Below, one piece after another: positions 24,736 through 33,482 of a DNA stretch of 64,000 bases. This DNA comes from Sphingomonadales bacterium (GTDB taxonomy: Bacteria > Pseudomonadota > Alphaproteobacteria > Sphingomonadales > Sphingomonadaceae), in the NCBI GenBank assembly GCA_017302615.1, contig JAFLDB010000009.1, positions 62,001-126,000 of the forward strand, read 5' to 3'. How positions within the stretch are numbered: the stretch's first letter is position 1; every line of letters begins with the position of its first letter. The translations under genes and the position numbers were made by a program. The notes beneath the pieces are model-generated. The model was not told the origin of the DNA and ran no database searches. It saw only the letters and a program-made list of their open reading frames with translations.

Positions 24736-26042
24736 ACACGCCTATTACGCGCAAGCTGCGCTGCGCGGTCTACACGCGCAAATCTTCGGAAGAAGGGCTC
24801 GAGCAGGAGTTCAACTCGCTCCATGCCCAGCGAGAGGCCTGTGAGGCCTACATCACCAGCCAGCGCGCCGAAGGGTGGGTGCTGGTCCGTGACCAGTATG
24901 ACGACGGCGGGATTTCCGGCGGCACCCTTGATCGCCCGGGACTGAAGCGCCTGCTTTCGGATATCGAGGACGGGCTGGTCGACGTGGTGGTGGTCTACAA
25001 AATCGACCGCCTCTCGAGATCCCTGATGGACTTTGCCAAGCTGGTCGAAGTGTTCGACCGGAACGACGTGACCTTCGTATCGGTGACGCAAGCGTTCAAC
25101 ACGACGACCAGCATGGGCCGGCTGACCCTTAACGTCCTGCTGTCCTTCGCCCAGTTCGAGCGCGAGGTAACCGCCGAGCGTATTCGCGACAAGTTCGCGG
25201 CCAGCCGCGCCAAGGGCATCTGGATGGGCGGTGTCCCGCCGCTGGGTTATGACGTGGTGTCCCGCAAACTGGTGGTGAATGAAAAGGCGGCGGCCAATGT
25301 CCGCTACATTTTCCAGCGGTTCCGCGATGTCGGATCGGCCACACTTCTGCTGCGGGAATTGCGGGAGCGAGGTATCACGACCCGCCAGGGCAAGACGATT
25401 ACCAAGGGCTACCTGTACCGCCTGCTCGCCAACAAGGCCTACATCGGCGAGGCCGTCCACAAGGGCAACAGCTATCCCGGCGAACATGAGGCGATCATTG
25501 ATCAGGAGCTCTGGGATGCCGTGCGCGCCATCACGAAGGAAAGCCCTCGGACCCGGGCAAACCGTGCGCGCGCCAATACGCCTGCCTTGCTGAAGGGACT
25601 ACTCTGGGGTTCGGATGGCGGGGCGTTTTCACCGACCCACTCCTGCAAGAACGGCAAGCTCTACCGCTACTATGTCAGCCAGACGCTACTCCGCCATGGA
25701 GCAGGCTCCACCACGGTCGGGCGCGTCCCCGCCGCCGAAATCGAAGGCGCGGTCGTCAATCAACTGCGGGCCGTGTTCCGGCAGCCGGAAATCATCCTCG
25801 GCGCATGGAAGGAGGCCGTCAAACACGCGCCCGCATTGACCGAAGCTCAAGCGCGGGAAGCACTGATCAATCTGGACCCAATGTGGGATGAACTATTCCC
25901 GGCCGAGCAGGCCCGGATCGTGCAGCTACTGATCGACCGGGTCATCGTTGGCAGCGCCGGGCTGGAACTGAAGCTGAGGGTGGACGGGCTCGATGCGCTG
26001 GCCCGGGAACTGCAGGTGCCGGAACTGGAGGAGGCAGCGTGA
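24732..26042 (+). CDS. large serine recombinase
   Basis: Site-specific DNA recombinase of 436 residues. The N-terminal resolvase domain contains AVYTRKSSEEGLEQEFNSL (catalytic Ser about 18), YDDGGISGGTLDRPGLKRLL, YKIDRLSRSLMDF and FEREVTAERIRDKFAASRA. The recombinase domain follows (GVPPLGYDV, YLYRLLANKAYIGEAVHKG), then a region of the zinc-ribbon type and a C-terminal helical tail. It is shorter than phiC31-type integrases because the C-terminal domain is reduced. It is probably the enzyme that moved this element. Confidence 0.95.
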   Translation: MNTPITRKLRCAVYTRKSSEEGLEQEFNSLHAQREACEAYITSQRAEGWVLVRDQYDDGGISGGTLDRPGLKRLLSDIEDGLVDVVVVYKIDRLSRSLMDFAKLVEVFDRNDVTFVSVTQAFNTTTSMGRLTLNVLLSFAQFEREVTAERIRDKFAASRAKGIWMGGVPPLGYDVVSRKLVVNEKAAANVRYIFQRFRDVGSATLLLRELRERGITTRQGKTITKGYLYRLLANKAYIGEAVHKGNSYPGEHEAIIDQELWDAVRAITKESPRTRANRARANTPALLKGLLWGSDGGAFSPTHSCKNGKLYRYYVSQTLLRHGAGSTTVGRVPAAEIEGAVVNQLRAVFRQPEIILGAWKEAVKHAPALTEAQAREALINLDPMWDELFPAEQARIVQLLIDRVIVGSAGLELKLRVDGLDALARELQVPELEEAA

Positions 26043-26434
26043 GCAAGGTCGTGACAATTCCCCAGACAGTGTCGATCCACATTCCTTTCCAGATCACCAA
26101 GCGCGGCGGCCGCAAGGAGATGGTTCTGCCAGCCGGAGCCCAGCTTCAGCGCCCGCGCACCGACAACACGGTGGTGAAGGCCCTGGCCCGGGCTTTTCGT
26201 TGGAAACGCCTGCTGGAAACCGGAGCCTACACATCGGTGTCGGACCTCGCTGAGAAAGAAAAAATCGGCCTGAGCTATCTGACCCGGGTCCTGCGCATGA
26301 CGCTGCTGGCCCCTGACATCGTCGATGCAATTCTTGACGGCCGACAGGGCGACGGAATTGATCTTGCCACGCTGGCCGCGCCATTTCCTAATGAATGGAG
26401 CGCGCAGCGGCGACATTTTGGCTTCGACGCCTGA
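26039..26434 (+). CDS. small helix-turn-helix protein of the recombinase operon
   Basis: Protein of 131 residues starting at GTG 26039, overlapping the recombinase stop by four bases. TSVSDLAEKEKIGLSYLTRV and LRMTLLAPDIVDAILDGRQ resemble the ParB/KorB-type helix-turn-helix, and IHIPFQITKRGGRKEMVLP lies in the N-terminal part. It is the fourth gene of the coupled operon and possibly binds att or promoter DNA. The element appears to end within 40 bases of its stop. Confidence 0.8.
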   Translation: MSKVVTIPQTVSIHIPFQITKRGGRKEMVLPAGAQLQRPRTDNTVVKALARAFRWKRLLETGAYTSVSDLAEKEKIGLSYLTRVLRMTLLAPDIVDAILDGRQGDGIDLATLAAPFPNEWSAQRRHFGFDA

Positions 26435-27004
26435 TGGGGTGCGTCGCGGTCGAAAGCAGCATCCTTTTTGCTGACGGCGGCGACCCTGGTCGCGGTGATG
26501 ATCATGGTTTCGATCGGTACCTTCAGCTGGAACTCGATCCCCAACCTGCGCAGCCATCCGCCGACGTCCTCGGTCGTCATGGTGGCAACTGTGGTCGTCG
26601 TTGTTGTTACACACGATCTGTCGCTCGGGGTGCTGACCGGCGTGCTGCTCTCGGGCATCTTCTGCGCCGGCAAGGTCCGCCGCATGTTCTCGGTGGAACG
26701 CACCTCCGACAGAAACACCGGCATGGTCCTTTATAAAGTCCGCGGTGAAATCTTCTTCGCCTCTGTCGACCGGTTCACCTGTGCGTTCCAGCCAGAGGGA
26801 GACAGGCCCGTGACGATCGATGTGTCGAGGGCGCATTTCTGGGATATTTCCGGAGTCGGCGCGCTCGACAAGATCGTCGCCCGCCTGCGCCGCGATGGTT
26901 CTGAAGTGAACGTGATCGGCTACAACGCAGCCAGCGCTGACATCGTCGACCGCTTTGCCATGCACGACAAGACAGGCTTTGAACTAGGGGCAGTACCGCA
27001 CTGA
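26435..27004 (+). pseudogene. SulP anion transporter, C-terminal fragment with STAS domain
   Basis: Only the last 189 codons remain. LTAATLVAVMIMVSIGTFSW is a late SulP transmembrane segment, a second hydrophobic segment (MVATVVVVVVTHDLSLGVLT) follows, and the cytoplasmic STAS domain ends the protein (VTIDVSRAHFWDISGVGALD). The 5' part, with most of the membrane domain, is missing. Identity with SulP starts a few codons after the stop of the recombinase operon, so the element boundary lies at about 26435-26470. No N-terminal half occurs elsewhere in the window. Confidence 0.88.
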
Positions 27005-27082
27005 GCTTGCGGATGGTCTTCCGTATAAGTCAATTTGCTCATGGATTGACGAGGTCATCATTTGGCCGGGTTGGGCCTGATC

Positions 27083-27346
27083 TCAGAAAGGGAAAAACCA
27101 TGTGATCGCAGCCACGGCAACAATCCAGGTGATCAGGTTCAAAGGCAGCCCGATCTTGACGAAGTCCATGTAGCGATACCCCGCCATCTGATAGACAAGC
27201 ACGTTGGTCTGGTAGCCGAAGGGAGTGGCAAACGCCGCGCTTCCTGCGATCATGACCGCGACGAGAAACGGGCGCGGGCTAACCCCCATGCTCTCTCCCA
27301 GCGCGACCGCCAGCGGGCCATGAGGGCCGCTTTCGGAGACCATGTC
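27083..27346 (-). pseudogene. SLC13/DASS-type permease, C-terminal fragment
   Basis: About 85 codons resemble the end of SLC13-family anion permeases: SPRPFLVAVMIAGSAAFATP, FGYQTNVLVYQMAGYRYMDF, then KIGLPLNLITWIVAVAAITW and a final FFPF. The upstream part is absent and similarity fades at the edge of the MarR gene (27354), marking a second rearrangement junction. It converges on the SulP fragment, so a former pair of anion transporter genes has been broken from both sides. Confidence 0.82.
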
Positions 27347-27353
27347 CAAGGAA

Positions 27354-27806
27354 TTATTCCTCGAGGTTGCTGGACATTGCGGCCAACAAGGATTTGACTG
27401 CCGCGAAATCCGCTTCCGAAATCCCGGAAAGCAGCCGGGCGTATATCTTGTCGGCCTCTCGCCGGAGCGAGGGTAGTATGTCGATTGCCTTGGGCAATAG
27501 GTGCAGCGTCCAGACCCGGCGGTTGCCTTCAACTGCACGCCGCTCGACATATTCGGCCTTTTCCAGCTGATCAATCACATGGCCTACGCTTGCGCGCTCC
27601 AGTTCGAGGCATTTGGCCAGTTCCGTCTGGGTGAGACCCGGTGTCCGGAAAATATAGGCGAGCGCGCGCCATTGGGTTCGGGAGAGTCCGAATTTTGCCG
27701 TTGAGGCATCGAACAACTTGCGCAGTTTGCGCGGCACTTCCTCGACGAGAAAGACGATCTCGTCGGCTTCGGTGACGAAGCTATTCTGGTCGGTTTCCTC
27801 GGGCAT
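27354..27806 (-). CDS. MarR-family transcriptional regulator (second copy)
   Basis: Regulator of 150 residues related to the one at 4144-4608. SRTQWRALAYIFRTPGLTQT, ELAKCLELERASVGHVIDQL and the wing RRAVEGNRRVWTLHLLPKAI mirror the first copy. It is divergent from the hydrolase-thioesterase-efflux operon and so is the likely local repressor. An inverted repeat with arms TTACTG/CAGTAA lies in the spacer. The ligand is unknown. Confidence 0.93.
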   Translation of the reverse strand: MPEETDQNSFVTEADEIVFLVEEVPRKLRKLFDASTAKFGLSRTQWRALAYIFRTPGLTQTELAKCLELERASVGHVIDQLEKAEYVERRAVEGNRRVWTLHLLPKAIDILPSLRREADKIYARLLSGISEADFAAVKSLLAAMSSNLEE

Positions 27807-27848
27807 CGGTCACGCGCCATAGCCGTCGCGCGCTCAATTGAAAAGACT

Positions 27849-27872
27849 TTACTGTAAGACATAATGCAGTAA
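27849..27872. promoter_or_regulatory. inverted repeat, candidate MarR operator (second module)
   Basis: TTACTG and CAGTAA form perfect six-base arms around a 12-base spacer. The right half includes TAATGCAGTAA, matching TAATGCTTTAA upstream of the first MarR gene. The position, immediately before the hydrolase gene and 43 bases from the MarR start, suits autorepression and control of the divergent operon. Confidence 0.45.
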
Positions 27873-27881
27873 GAAGTGCGC

Positions 27882-28760
27882 ATGCACAGTGAGTCGATCA
27901 AACTGACCGGGCATTCCGGCCACGCTATTGCCGCCTCTATCGTAGGGGCGAGAGAGGGCGTGCCAGTCGTCCTTGCACATGGCGGTGGGCAAACCCGACG
28001 CGCCTGGAAGAAGATTTCGACCCTGCTCGCCGGTCATGGTTTTTGCGCCATCGCCATCGATCTGCGCGGTCATGGCGACAGCGAATGGGCCAGCAATGGG
28101 GCTTATGACATTGCCGATTTCGCCAGTGATCTCGTCGCCATTTCCGCCAACCTGGATCGCAAGCCAGCACTGATTGGCGCGTCGCTTGGCGGGCTGGCCG
28201 GGATTGTTGCCGAAGGTCAAATTTCACCGGGCAGCTTCGCGTCACTTACCCTCGTCGATATTACCCCGCAAATGGAAGCGAGCGGCGTCGCGCGGGTTGT
28301 CGGTTTCATGGCCGCCCATGCGCGAGAGGGCTTTGCATCCCCGGACGAAGCGGCGCGCATCATTTCCGAATATTTGCCGCACCGCCCCAGTCGTAAGGCA
28401 TCGACGGGGCTGGCCCATTACCTGCGTCAAAGACCAGACGGGCGGTATTATTGGCACTGGGATCCGGCCTTTATCGACGGCGTGATGCGCCGCCATGAGC
28501 TGGACGGCGATTCGGGCGATCACGGGCGCAGCGAACTCAGCGGTGCCGCGATGAAGCTTACCCTCCCGGTCCATCTGGTTCGCGGCGGCTCCAGTGACCT
28601 GGTCTCCCCCGAAGCGGTGGCCCATTTTCGCGGGCTGGTTCCCCACGCCGAATACAGCAACATCGCCGATGCCACGCACATGGTGGTCGGCGACCAGAAC
28701 GACATTTTCGGCGAGGCGATTGTCGATTTCCTGATCCGCACCCACGGGCAAGGGGCTTGA
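27882..28760 (+). CDS. alpha/beta hydrolase, HGGGQTRR group (second copy)
   Basis: Hydrolase of 292 residues paralogous to 5026-5883. VLAHGGGQTRRAWKK is the oxyanion region, DLRGHGDSEWASNGAY follows, IGASLGGLAGIVAEG contains the nucleophile Ser, WHWDPAF is shared with the first copy, and ADATHMVVGDQNDIF supplies the candidate His. I chose ATG at 27882; GTG at 27876 would add two residues. It is the first gene of the rightward operon and is separated from the thioesterase by two bases. Confidence 0.9.
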   Translation: MHSESIKLTGHSGHAIAASIVGAREGVPVVLAHGGGQTRRAWKKISTLLAGHGFCAIAIDLRGHGDSEWASNGAYDIADFASDLVAISANLDRKPALIGASLGGLAGIVAEGQISPGSFASLTLVDITPQMEASGVARVVGFMAAHAREGFASPDEAARIISEYLPHRPSRKASTGLAHYLRQRPDGRYYWHWDPAFIDGVMRRHELDGDSGDHGRSELSGAAMKLTLPVHLVRGGSSDLVSPEAVAHFRGLVPHAEYSNIADATHMVVGDQNDIFGEAIVDFLIRTHGQGA

Positions 28761-28762
28761 CG

Positions 28763-29176
28763 ATGAGCGGCAGACCATCGGACGAGAAGCTGCAATCCCT
28801 GCGCGAGATGCTACTGATTGCTCCGTTCCACCGCTGGCTCGGGCTCGATATCGTCGCGCTGACCGCCGACGAACTGATCCTCGAAATGCCGTGGCGCGAT
28901 GAAATCGTCTCCAACCCGATGATCGGATCAGCGCACGGGGGCATTCTCTCCGCGCTGATCGACCTCACGGGGCTTTACACGATCAACGCGCTCGGCGGCT
29001 CGGCGCGGGCGACCGCCGATATGCGGGTCGATTTCCATCGCCCCGCAACTTCGGGACCGCTGCGCGCGATCGGGAAGGTCGTCAAGCTTGGCAAGCAGTT
29101 GAGCGTTGCCGAGACCCGGATTGAGGATGTGGAAGGGAAGCTGATCGCCAGCGGCAGGGGGGCCTATGTTGGCTGA
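28763..29176 (+). CDS. PaaI-type hotdog thioesterase (second copy)
   Basis: Acyl-CoA thioesterase candidate of 137 residues paralogous to 4637-5029. LLIAPFHRWLGLDIV, EMPWRDEIVSNPMIGSAHGG and ILSALIDLTGLYTINALGG match the first copy closely, including the HGG-IL-ALIDLTG central helix. The end overlaps the outer membrane factor gene by 11 bases, so enzyme and export genes are co-transcribed. That coupling suggests the exported compound is the enzyme product or its toxic precursor. Confidence 0.9.
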   Translation: MSGRPSDEKLQSLREMLLIAPFHRWLGLDIVALTADELILEMPWRDEIVSNPMIGSAHGGILSALIDLTGLYTINALGGSARATADMRVDFHRPATSGPLRAIGKVVKLGKQLSVAETRIEDVEGKLIASGRGAYVG

Positions 29177-30617
29177 TCATCGGTCGCTGCTGGCAGCAAC
29201 CGCGGTCCTCGCGCTCGCTGCTTGCGTCCCGGTTCCCAAGCCGGGTGTGGCACCGGCGATGCAAACCGCCGACACGATCGACGCATCACAGACCCTTGCC
29301 GCGCGGGGCGAGACAATCTGGCCTCCCGATCAGTGGTGGCGGTTGGCGAGCGATCCGCAATTGACGGCGCTGATCGAGGAAGGGCTGGCAAACTCGCCGC
29401 AAGTTGCCATCGCCATGGCCAGGATCGGACGCGCCGAAGCCGAAGCACAGCGCGTTGGCGCAGGCCGGTTGCCCTCCATCGGTATCGAAGGCGAAGGCGG
29501 CCTTCGCCGCCAGAGCGGAAACACCGGCATTCCGGCCCAGTTCCTGCCGGATGGTTGGAAGGATTATGGCCAGGTTTCGCTGACCTTCGGCTTCGACCTC
29601 GACCTGTGGGGGCGCAATCGCGCGGCCCATGCGGCTGCCACGTCGGACGCTCGTGCGGCTGTGGTCGATGCCGCACAGGCGCGGCTTGTCCTGTCGGTCG
29701 CCATCACCGCCGCCTATGCCGAACTTGGACGATATTACCGCGAACGCGACAATGCCGAGGCCGCGCTCGCCAACCGCCGCGCCCAGCGCGAACTGGTCGC
29801 TACGCGCGAGCGAAACGGTCTCGACAATCGCGCCAGCCTGCGCCGCGCCGATGCGGAGGTTGCCATGGCAGAACAGGTTCTTGCGGCGGCAGATGAAAAC
29901 ATCGGGATGCGGCGCAACCAGCTTGCCGCGCTGGTCGGTGCCGGGCCGGATCGCGGCATTTCCATAACCCGCCCTCCGCTCTCGCCATCGACCCCGGCGG
30001 GCGTTCCCGAAGGCGTGAACACCGATCTTATCGGAAGGCGCCCGGACATCGTTGCCGCGCGAGAACGGGTCGAGGCTGCTGCAAGCCGGATCAAGGTCGC
30101 ACGCGCCGGGTTTTTCCCCTCCATCAATCTGCGTGCCCTGATCGGATTGCAATCCATCGGTTTGGGCAATCTGGTCGATACGGGGTCACAGTTCGGGACG
30201 GCGGGTCCGGCGATAAGTCTGCCCATCTTCCAGGGCGGAGCACTAAGGGCGCAGTATGGAAGCGCTCAGGCTGCCTATGCTGAAGCTGTTGCCAGTTACA
30301 ACCAGACAGTCGTCACCGCCTACCAGCAAGTCGCCGACGCGGTGACGCAGCGCGATGCAGCCGACAAGCGCCTCGCCTCTACGCGGGCCGCTCTTGCGGC
30401 CAGTGAAGATGCGCTCGCTTTGATGCGAGGGCGTTACCAAGCCGGACTTGTCACCTATCTCGATGTTCTCGCGAGCGAGGCGGCGGTGCAAGACTTGCGT
30501 CTCGCGGTCATCGGTCTGGAAACCTATGAGCGCGGTGCAACCTTGGCGCTTATCCGCGCTCTTGGCGGAGGCTTCGCGGCGACACCCACGACACCTACGG
30601 AATCGGCAGAATCATGA
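29166..30617 (+). CDS. NodT/TolC-family outer membrane factor lipoprotein (second copy)
   Basis: Outer membrane channel of 483 residues. A lipoprotein signal peptide ends at lipobox LAAC (Cys about 20). PDQWWRLASDPQLTALIEEG begins the first efflux repeat and GLVTYLDVLASEAAVQDLRL lies near the end of the second. It is strongly similar throughout to the protein at 2564-4000, including FGFDLDLWGRNRAAHAAATS. It is co-operonic with thioesterase upstream and EmrA downstream (four-base overlap). Confidence 0.94.
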   Translation: MLADHRSLLAATAVLALAACVPVPKPGVAPAMQTADTIDASQTLAARGETIWPPDQWWRLASDPQLTALIEEGLANSPQVAIAMARIGRAEAEAQRVGAGRLPSIGIEGEGGLRRQSGNTGIPAQFLPDGWKDYGQVSLTFGFDLDLWGRNRAAHAAATSDARAAVVDAAQARLVLSVAITAAYAELGRYYRERDNAEAALANRRAQRELVATRERNGLDNRASLRRADAEVAMAEQVLAAADENIGMRRNQLAALVGAGPDRGISITRPPLSPSTPAGVPEGVNTDLIGRRPDIVAARERVEAAASRIKVARAGFFPSINLRALIGLQSIGLGNLVDTGSQFGTAGPAISLPIFQGGALRAQYGSAQAAYAEAVASYNQTVVTAYQQVADAVTQRDAADKRLASTRAALAASEDALALMRGRYQAGLVTYLDVLASEAAVQDLRLAVIGLETYERGATLALIRALGGGFAATPTTPTESAES

Positions 30618-31759
30618 GCGAAACCATCAGCGAAACCCCTGACGTCGATCCGGCGCTCACCGCATCGCGAAAGGCAAAACGAAAGGTCTGGCTCACTCGG
30701 CTGGCCATTGCGCTGGCTGTAATCGCCATTGTCTGGGGCGCATGGTATGGGTTGGTGGCGCGCAATTACGTCAGCACCGACAACGCCTATGTGAATGCAC
30801 AAATGGCCCAGGTCACACCACTGATCGCCGCACCAGCAGTTGAGGTGCTGGTCAAGGATACGCAGCAGGTCAAGGCCGGGGACGTGCTTGTCAGGCTCGA
30901 ACAGGCTGATGCCCGGGCCGCGCTTGCGGCAGCAGAAGCTGAACTTGCCGCAGCACGCCGCCGCTTTCGTCAGTCCGTCGCGAACAATTCGGCCCTTGCA
31001 GCGCAGGTCGATACGTCGAGCGCGGGGCTGGTCCAGGTGCAGGCGCAATATCGCACGGCTCTCGCCGAGCATGAAAAGGCCAGGATCGACTTGCGCCGCC
31101 GCGAAAGTGCCGCGCCCAGTGGAGCGGTTTCGGGCGAGGAACTGACCCAGGCGCGCAAAGCCTATGCGACCACGCTCGCCGCGCTCGACGCCGCGCGCGG
31201 GGCAATTGACCAGGCGGGCGCGTCGAGGCGCGCCGCGCAAGGCCAGCTTGCCGCAAACGACGCATTGGTGCGCGGATCAAGCGAGGAAACCGATCCTGCC
31301 GTCCTGGCTGCAAAGGCCAGGCGCGATTCTGCCCAGCTCGATCTCGACCGCACCGAGATTCGTGCACCCATCGACGGCGTTGTCAGCCGGCTGCAAGTTC
31401 AGGTCGGGCAACGTCTCAATCCGGGCCAGACGATCATGGTCATCGTTCCTTTGACCAAAGTCTACGTTGAGGCCAATTTCAAGGAAGGACAGTTGCGGCG
31501 GGTGCGCCTGGGTATGCCCGCATCGCTCACTGCTGACCTCTATGGTTCGGACGTGACCTATCACGGCAAGGTCGCTGGTTTCTCCGGGGGCACCGGCGCA
31601 TCGATGGCGGTCATCCCTGCACAGAACGCAACCGGTAACTGGATCAAGGTTGTCCAGCGCCTGCCAGTCAGGATCGAACTCGATCCCGAAGAACTGAAGC
31701 GGCATCCCTTGCGGGTAGGCCTATCGATGGAAGTCGAGATCGACGTGTCGGGCGGCTGA
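30614..31759 (+). CDS. emrA: HlyD/EmrA-type membrane fusion protein (second copy)
   Basis: Adaptor of 381 residues, identical in length to the first copy and of the same layout: one N-terminal membrane helix (about 29-47), STDNAYVNAQMAQVTPLIAA at the first lipoyl half, a central coiled coil, IRAPIDGVVSRLQVQVGQRL at the second half, and a C-terminal NATGNWIKVVQRLPVRIEL. It starts inside the stop of the outer membrane factor gene and ends two bases before emrB. Confidence 0.94.
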   Translation: MSETISETPDVDPALTASRKAKRKVWLTRLAIALAVIAIVWGAWYGLVARNYVSTDNAYVNAQMAQVTPLIAAPAVEVLVKDTQQVKAGDVLVRLEQADARAALAAAEAELAAARRRFRQSVANNSALAAQVDTSSAGLVQVQAQYRTALAEHEKARIDLRRRESAAPSGAVSGEELTQARKAYATTLAALDAARGAIDQAGASRRAAQGQLAANDALVRGSSEETDPAVLAAKARRDSAQLDLDRTEIRAPIDGVVSRLQVQVGQRLNPGQTIMVIVPLTKVYVEANFKEGQLRRVRLGMPASLTADLYGSDVTYHGKVAGFSGGTGASMAVIPAQNATGNWIKVVQRLPVRIELDPEELKRHPLRVGLSMEVEIDVSGG

Positions 31760-31761
31760 CC

Positions 31762-33291
31762 ATGACAAGCGGTTCGGCAACGACTTCGGCGGGTATTCCG
31801 CCTTCGCTCCGAATGGTCGCGGGCCTGACACTGGCTTTTGCGAACTTCATGGTGATCCTCGACTTGACGATTGCCAATGTTTCGATCCCGCACATTGCGG
31901 GCAGCCTCGGCATTACGCTTGAACAGGGCGCATGGGTCATCACATCCTATGCGATTGCCGAAGCGATTTGTGTCCCGCTGACTGCCTGGATAGCGTTCAG
32001 GTTCGGGTCGGTTCGCACCTTCCTGTTCAGCATGATGGGGTTCGGCTTCTTTTCGTTGCTATGCGGGCTTTCGGTTTCGATTGAGATGCTCGTTTTGTGC
32101 CGGATCGGGCAAGGCATTTTCGGCGCGTTTCTGATGCCGATGTCCCAAACGCTCTTGTTGCGGGTGTTCCCGCCTGAGCAACAGAACATCGGCATGGGCA
32201 TGTGGGCGATGACACTGTTGCTGGGGCCTGCGCTTGGCCCGATCATCGGGGGGTGGCTGACCGACAACTGGTCTTGGCACTGGATATTCCTTATCAACGT
32301 GCCAGTCGCGCTGCTTGCCATTATCGGCGGAATAGCTCTGCTTCGTCCGATCGAAACGGAAAGGCGTGTCTTGCCGATCGATTATGTCGGCCTTGGATTG
32401 CTGGTCATCTGGGTAGGCTGCTTGCAGATTATTCTGGATATTGGGCGCAATCACGACTGGTTCGGCGATCCAATGATTGTCGTGCTGGCAATAACGTCAG
32501 CAATCGCATTCCTGATCTTTGTGATCTGGGAGCTTACCGAAGACCATCCCGTTGTCGATCTACGCGTTCTGCGCCACCGCGGGCTGAGCGTCAGCCTCGT
32601 AGTCCTGGCTATCAGTTTCGGAGCCTATTTTGCTGGTTTTGTGATTGTTCCGCAGTGGCAACAGGCCTGGCTTGGCTACACCGCTACACAGGCAGGTTTT
32701 TCGTCTTCATTCACGGCCATCGCCGGTCTTCTGACGGCACCAATAGTCGTGATGCTCATGCCGCGAATTGATCCCCGCTTGCTTGTTTCGGCAGGCATCG
32801 TCTGGCTGGCCGTCATGGCACTGACGCGGACATTTTGGACCACCGACAGCGATTTCTGGACACTTACCGCCCCGCAGTTCGTACAAGGGCTTGGCATGAC
32901 CTTCTTCATGCTGCCGATCATCAACCTGACACTCAACACTGTCGAAGAGCACGAGGTTGCTTCGGCGGCCGGATTGCAAAGCTTCATGCGCACGATTGCA
33001 ACGGCATTCGCAACTTCGGTCTCCTTGACCTATTGGGGCGATACCCAGCGCGCGGCGCGCAACGACATTGTAGGCGCACTTGATCCAGCAGTTGGCGATC
33101 CAATTGCCGGACTGGGTTTCTCGACCGAAGCAGCTTTGCGAATGCTCAATAACATGGTTGAGGCTGAGGCGACTACCCTGTCCGTTCTCCATACCTTCTG
33201 GACAACCTCTGCAATCCTGCTGATCGCCGCAGCCCTGATCTGGCTATCACCGCGTCCCAAGCGGAGCGGCGGAATGTCGATGGGGCATTGA
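31762..33291 (+). CDS. emrB: DHA2-family MFS efflux pump (EmrB-like, second copy)
   Basis: Proton-driven exporter of 509 residues with about 14 transmembrane helices. LDLTIANVSIPHIAGSLGIT lies in helix 1, LCRIGQGIFGAFLMPMSQTL in the motif-C region, and FVQGLGMTFFMLPIINLTLN with EHEVASAAGLQSFMRTIATA in the second half. It is the last gene of the hydrolase-thioesterase-OMF-EmrA-EmrB operon. It is the complete counterpart of the edge-truncated pump at 1-1415. Confidence 0.95.
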   Translation: MTSGSATTSAGIPPSLRMVAGLTLAFANFMVILDLTIANVSIPHIAGSLGITLEQGAWVITSYAIAEAICVPLTAWIAFRFGSVRTFLFSMMGFGFFSLLCGLSVSIEMLVLCRIGQGIFGAFLMPMSQTLLLRVFPPEQQNIGMGMWAMTLLLGPALGPIIGGWLTDNWSWHWIFLINVPVALLAIIGGIALLRPIETERRVLPIDYVGLGLLVIWVGCLQIILDIGRNHDWFGDPMIVVLAITSAIAFLIFVIWELTEDHPVVDLRVLRHRGLSVSLVVLAISFGAYFAGFVIVPQWQQAWLGYTATQAGFSSSFTAIAGLLTAPIVVMLMPRIDPRLLVSAGIVWLAVMALTRTFWTTDSDFWTLTAPQFVQGLGMTFFMLPIINLTLNTVEEHEVASAAGLQSFMRTIATAFATSVSLTYWGDTQRAARNDIVGALDPAVGDPIAGLGFSTEAALRMLNNMVEAEATTLSVLHTFWTTSAILLIAAALIWLSPRPKRSGGMSMGH

Positions 33292-33482
33292 TCAATCAAT
33301 AGTGCCCAGCCAACTGAAAACAGTGCGCTCCCGCCCAATCCAGAACCGGATTTCTAGCCGAGCCCTGCCTGGGGCTGGCCCGAAAGGGCGGCGAATGGCG
33401 GACGCGGCAAGAAAACCTGTCACCCAGCTTCACGACCCGGTGGGGGGATATCCCTGCCGCCAAGATGGGGTAAGAGTGCCCT

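Noticed and set aside
26435..26470. Programmed frameshift linking the HTH protein with the SulP fragment
   Set aside because: SulP similarity simply begins after the HTH stop in another frame; there is no slippery site, so a junction is the simpler explanation.
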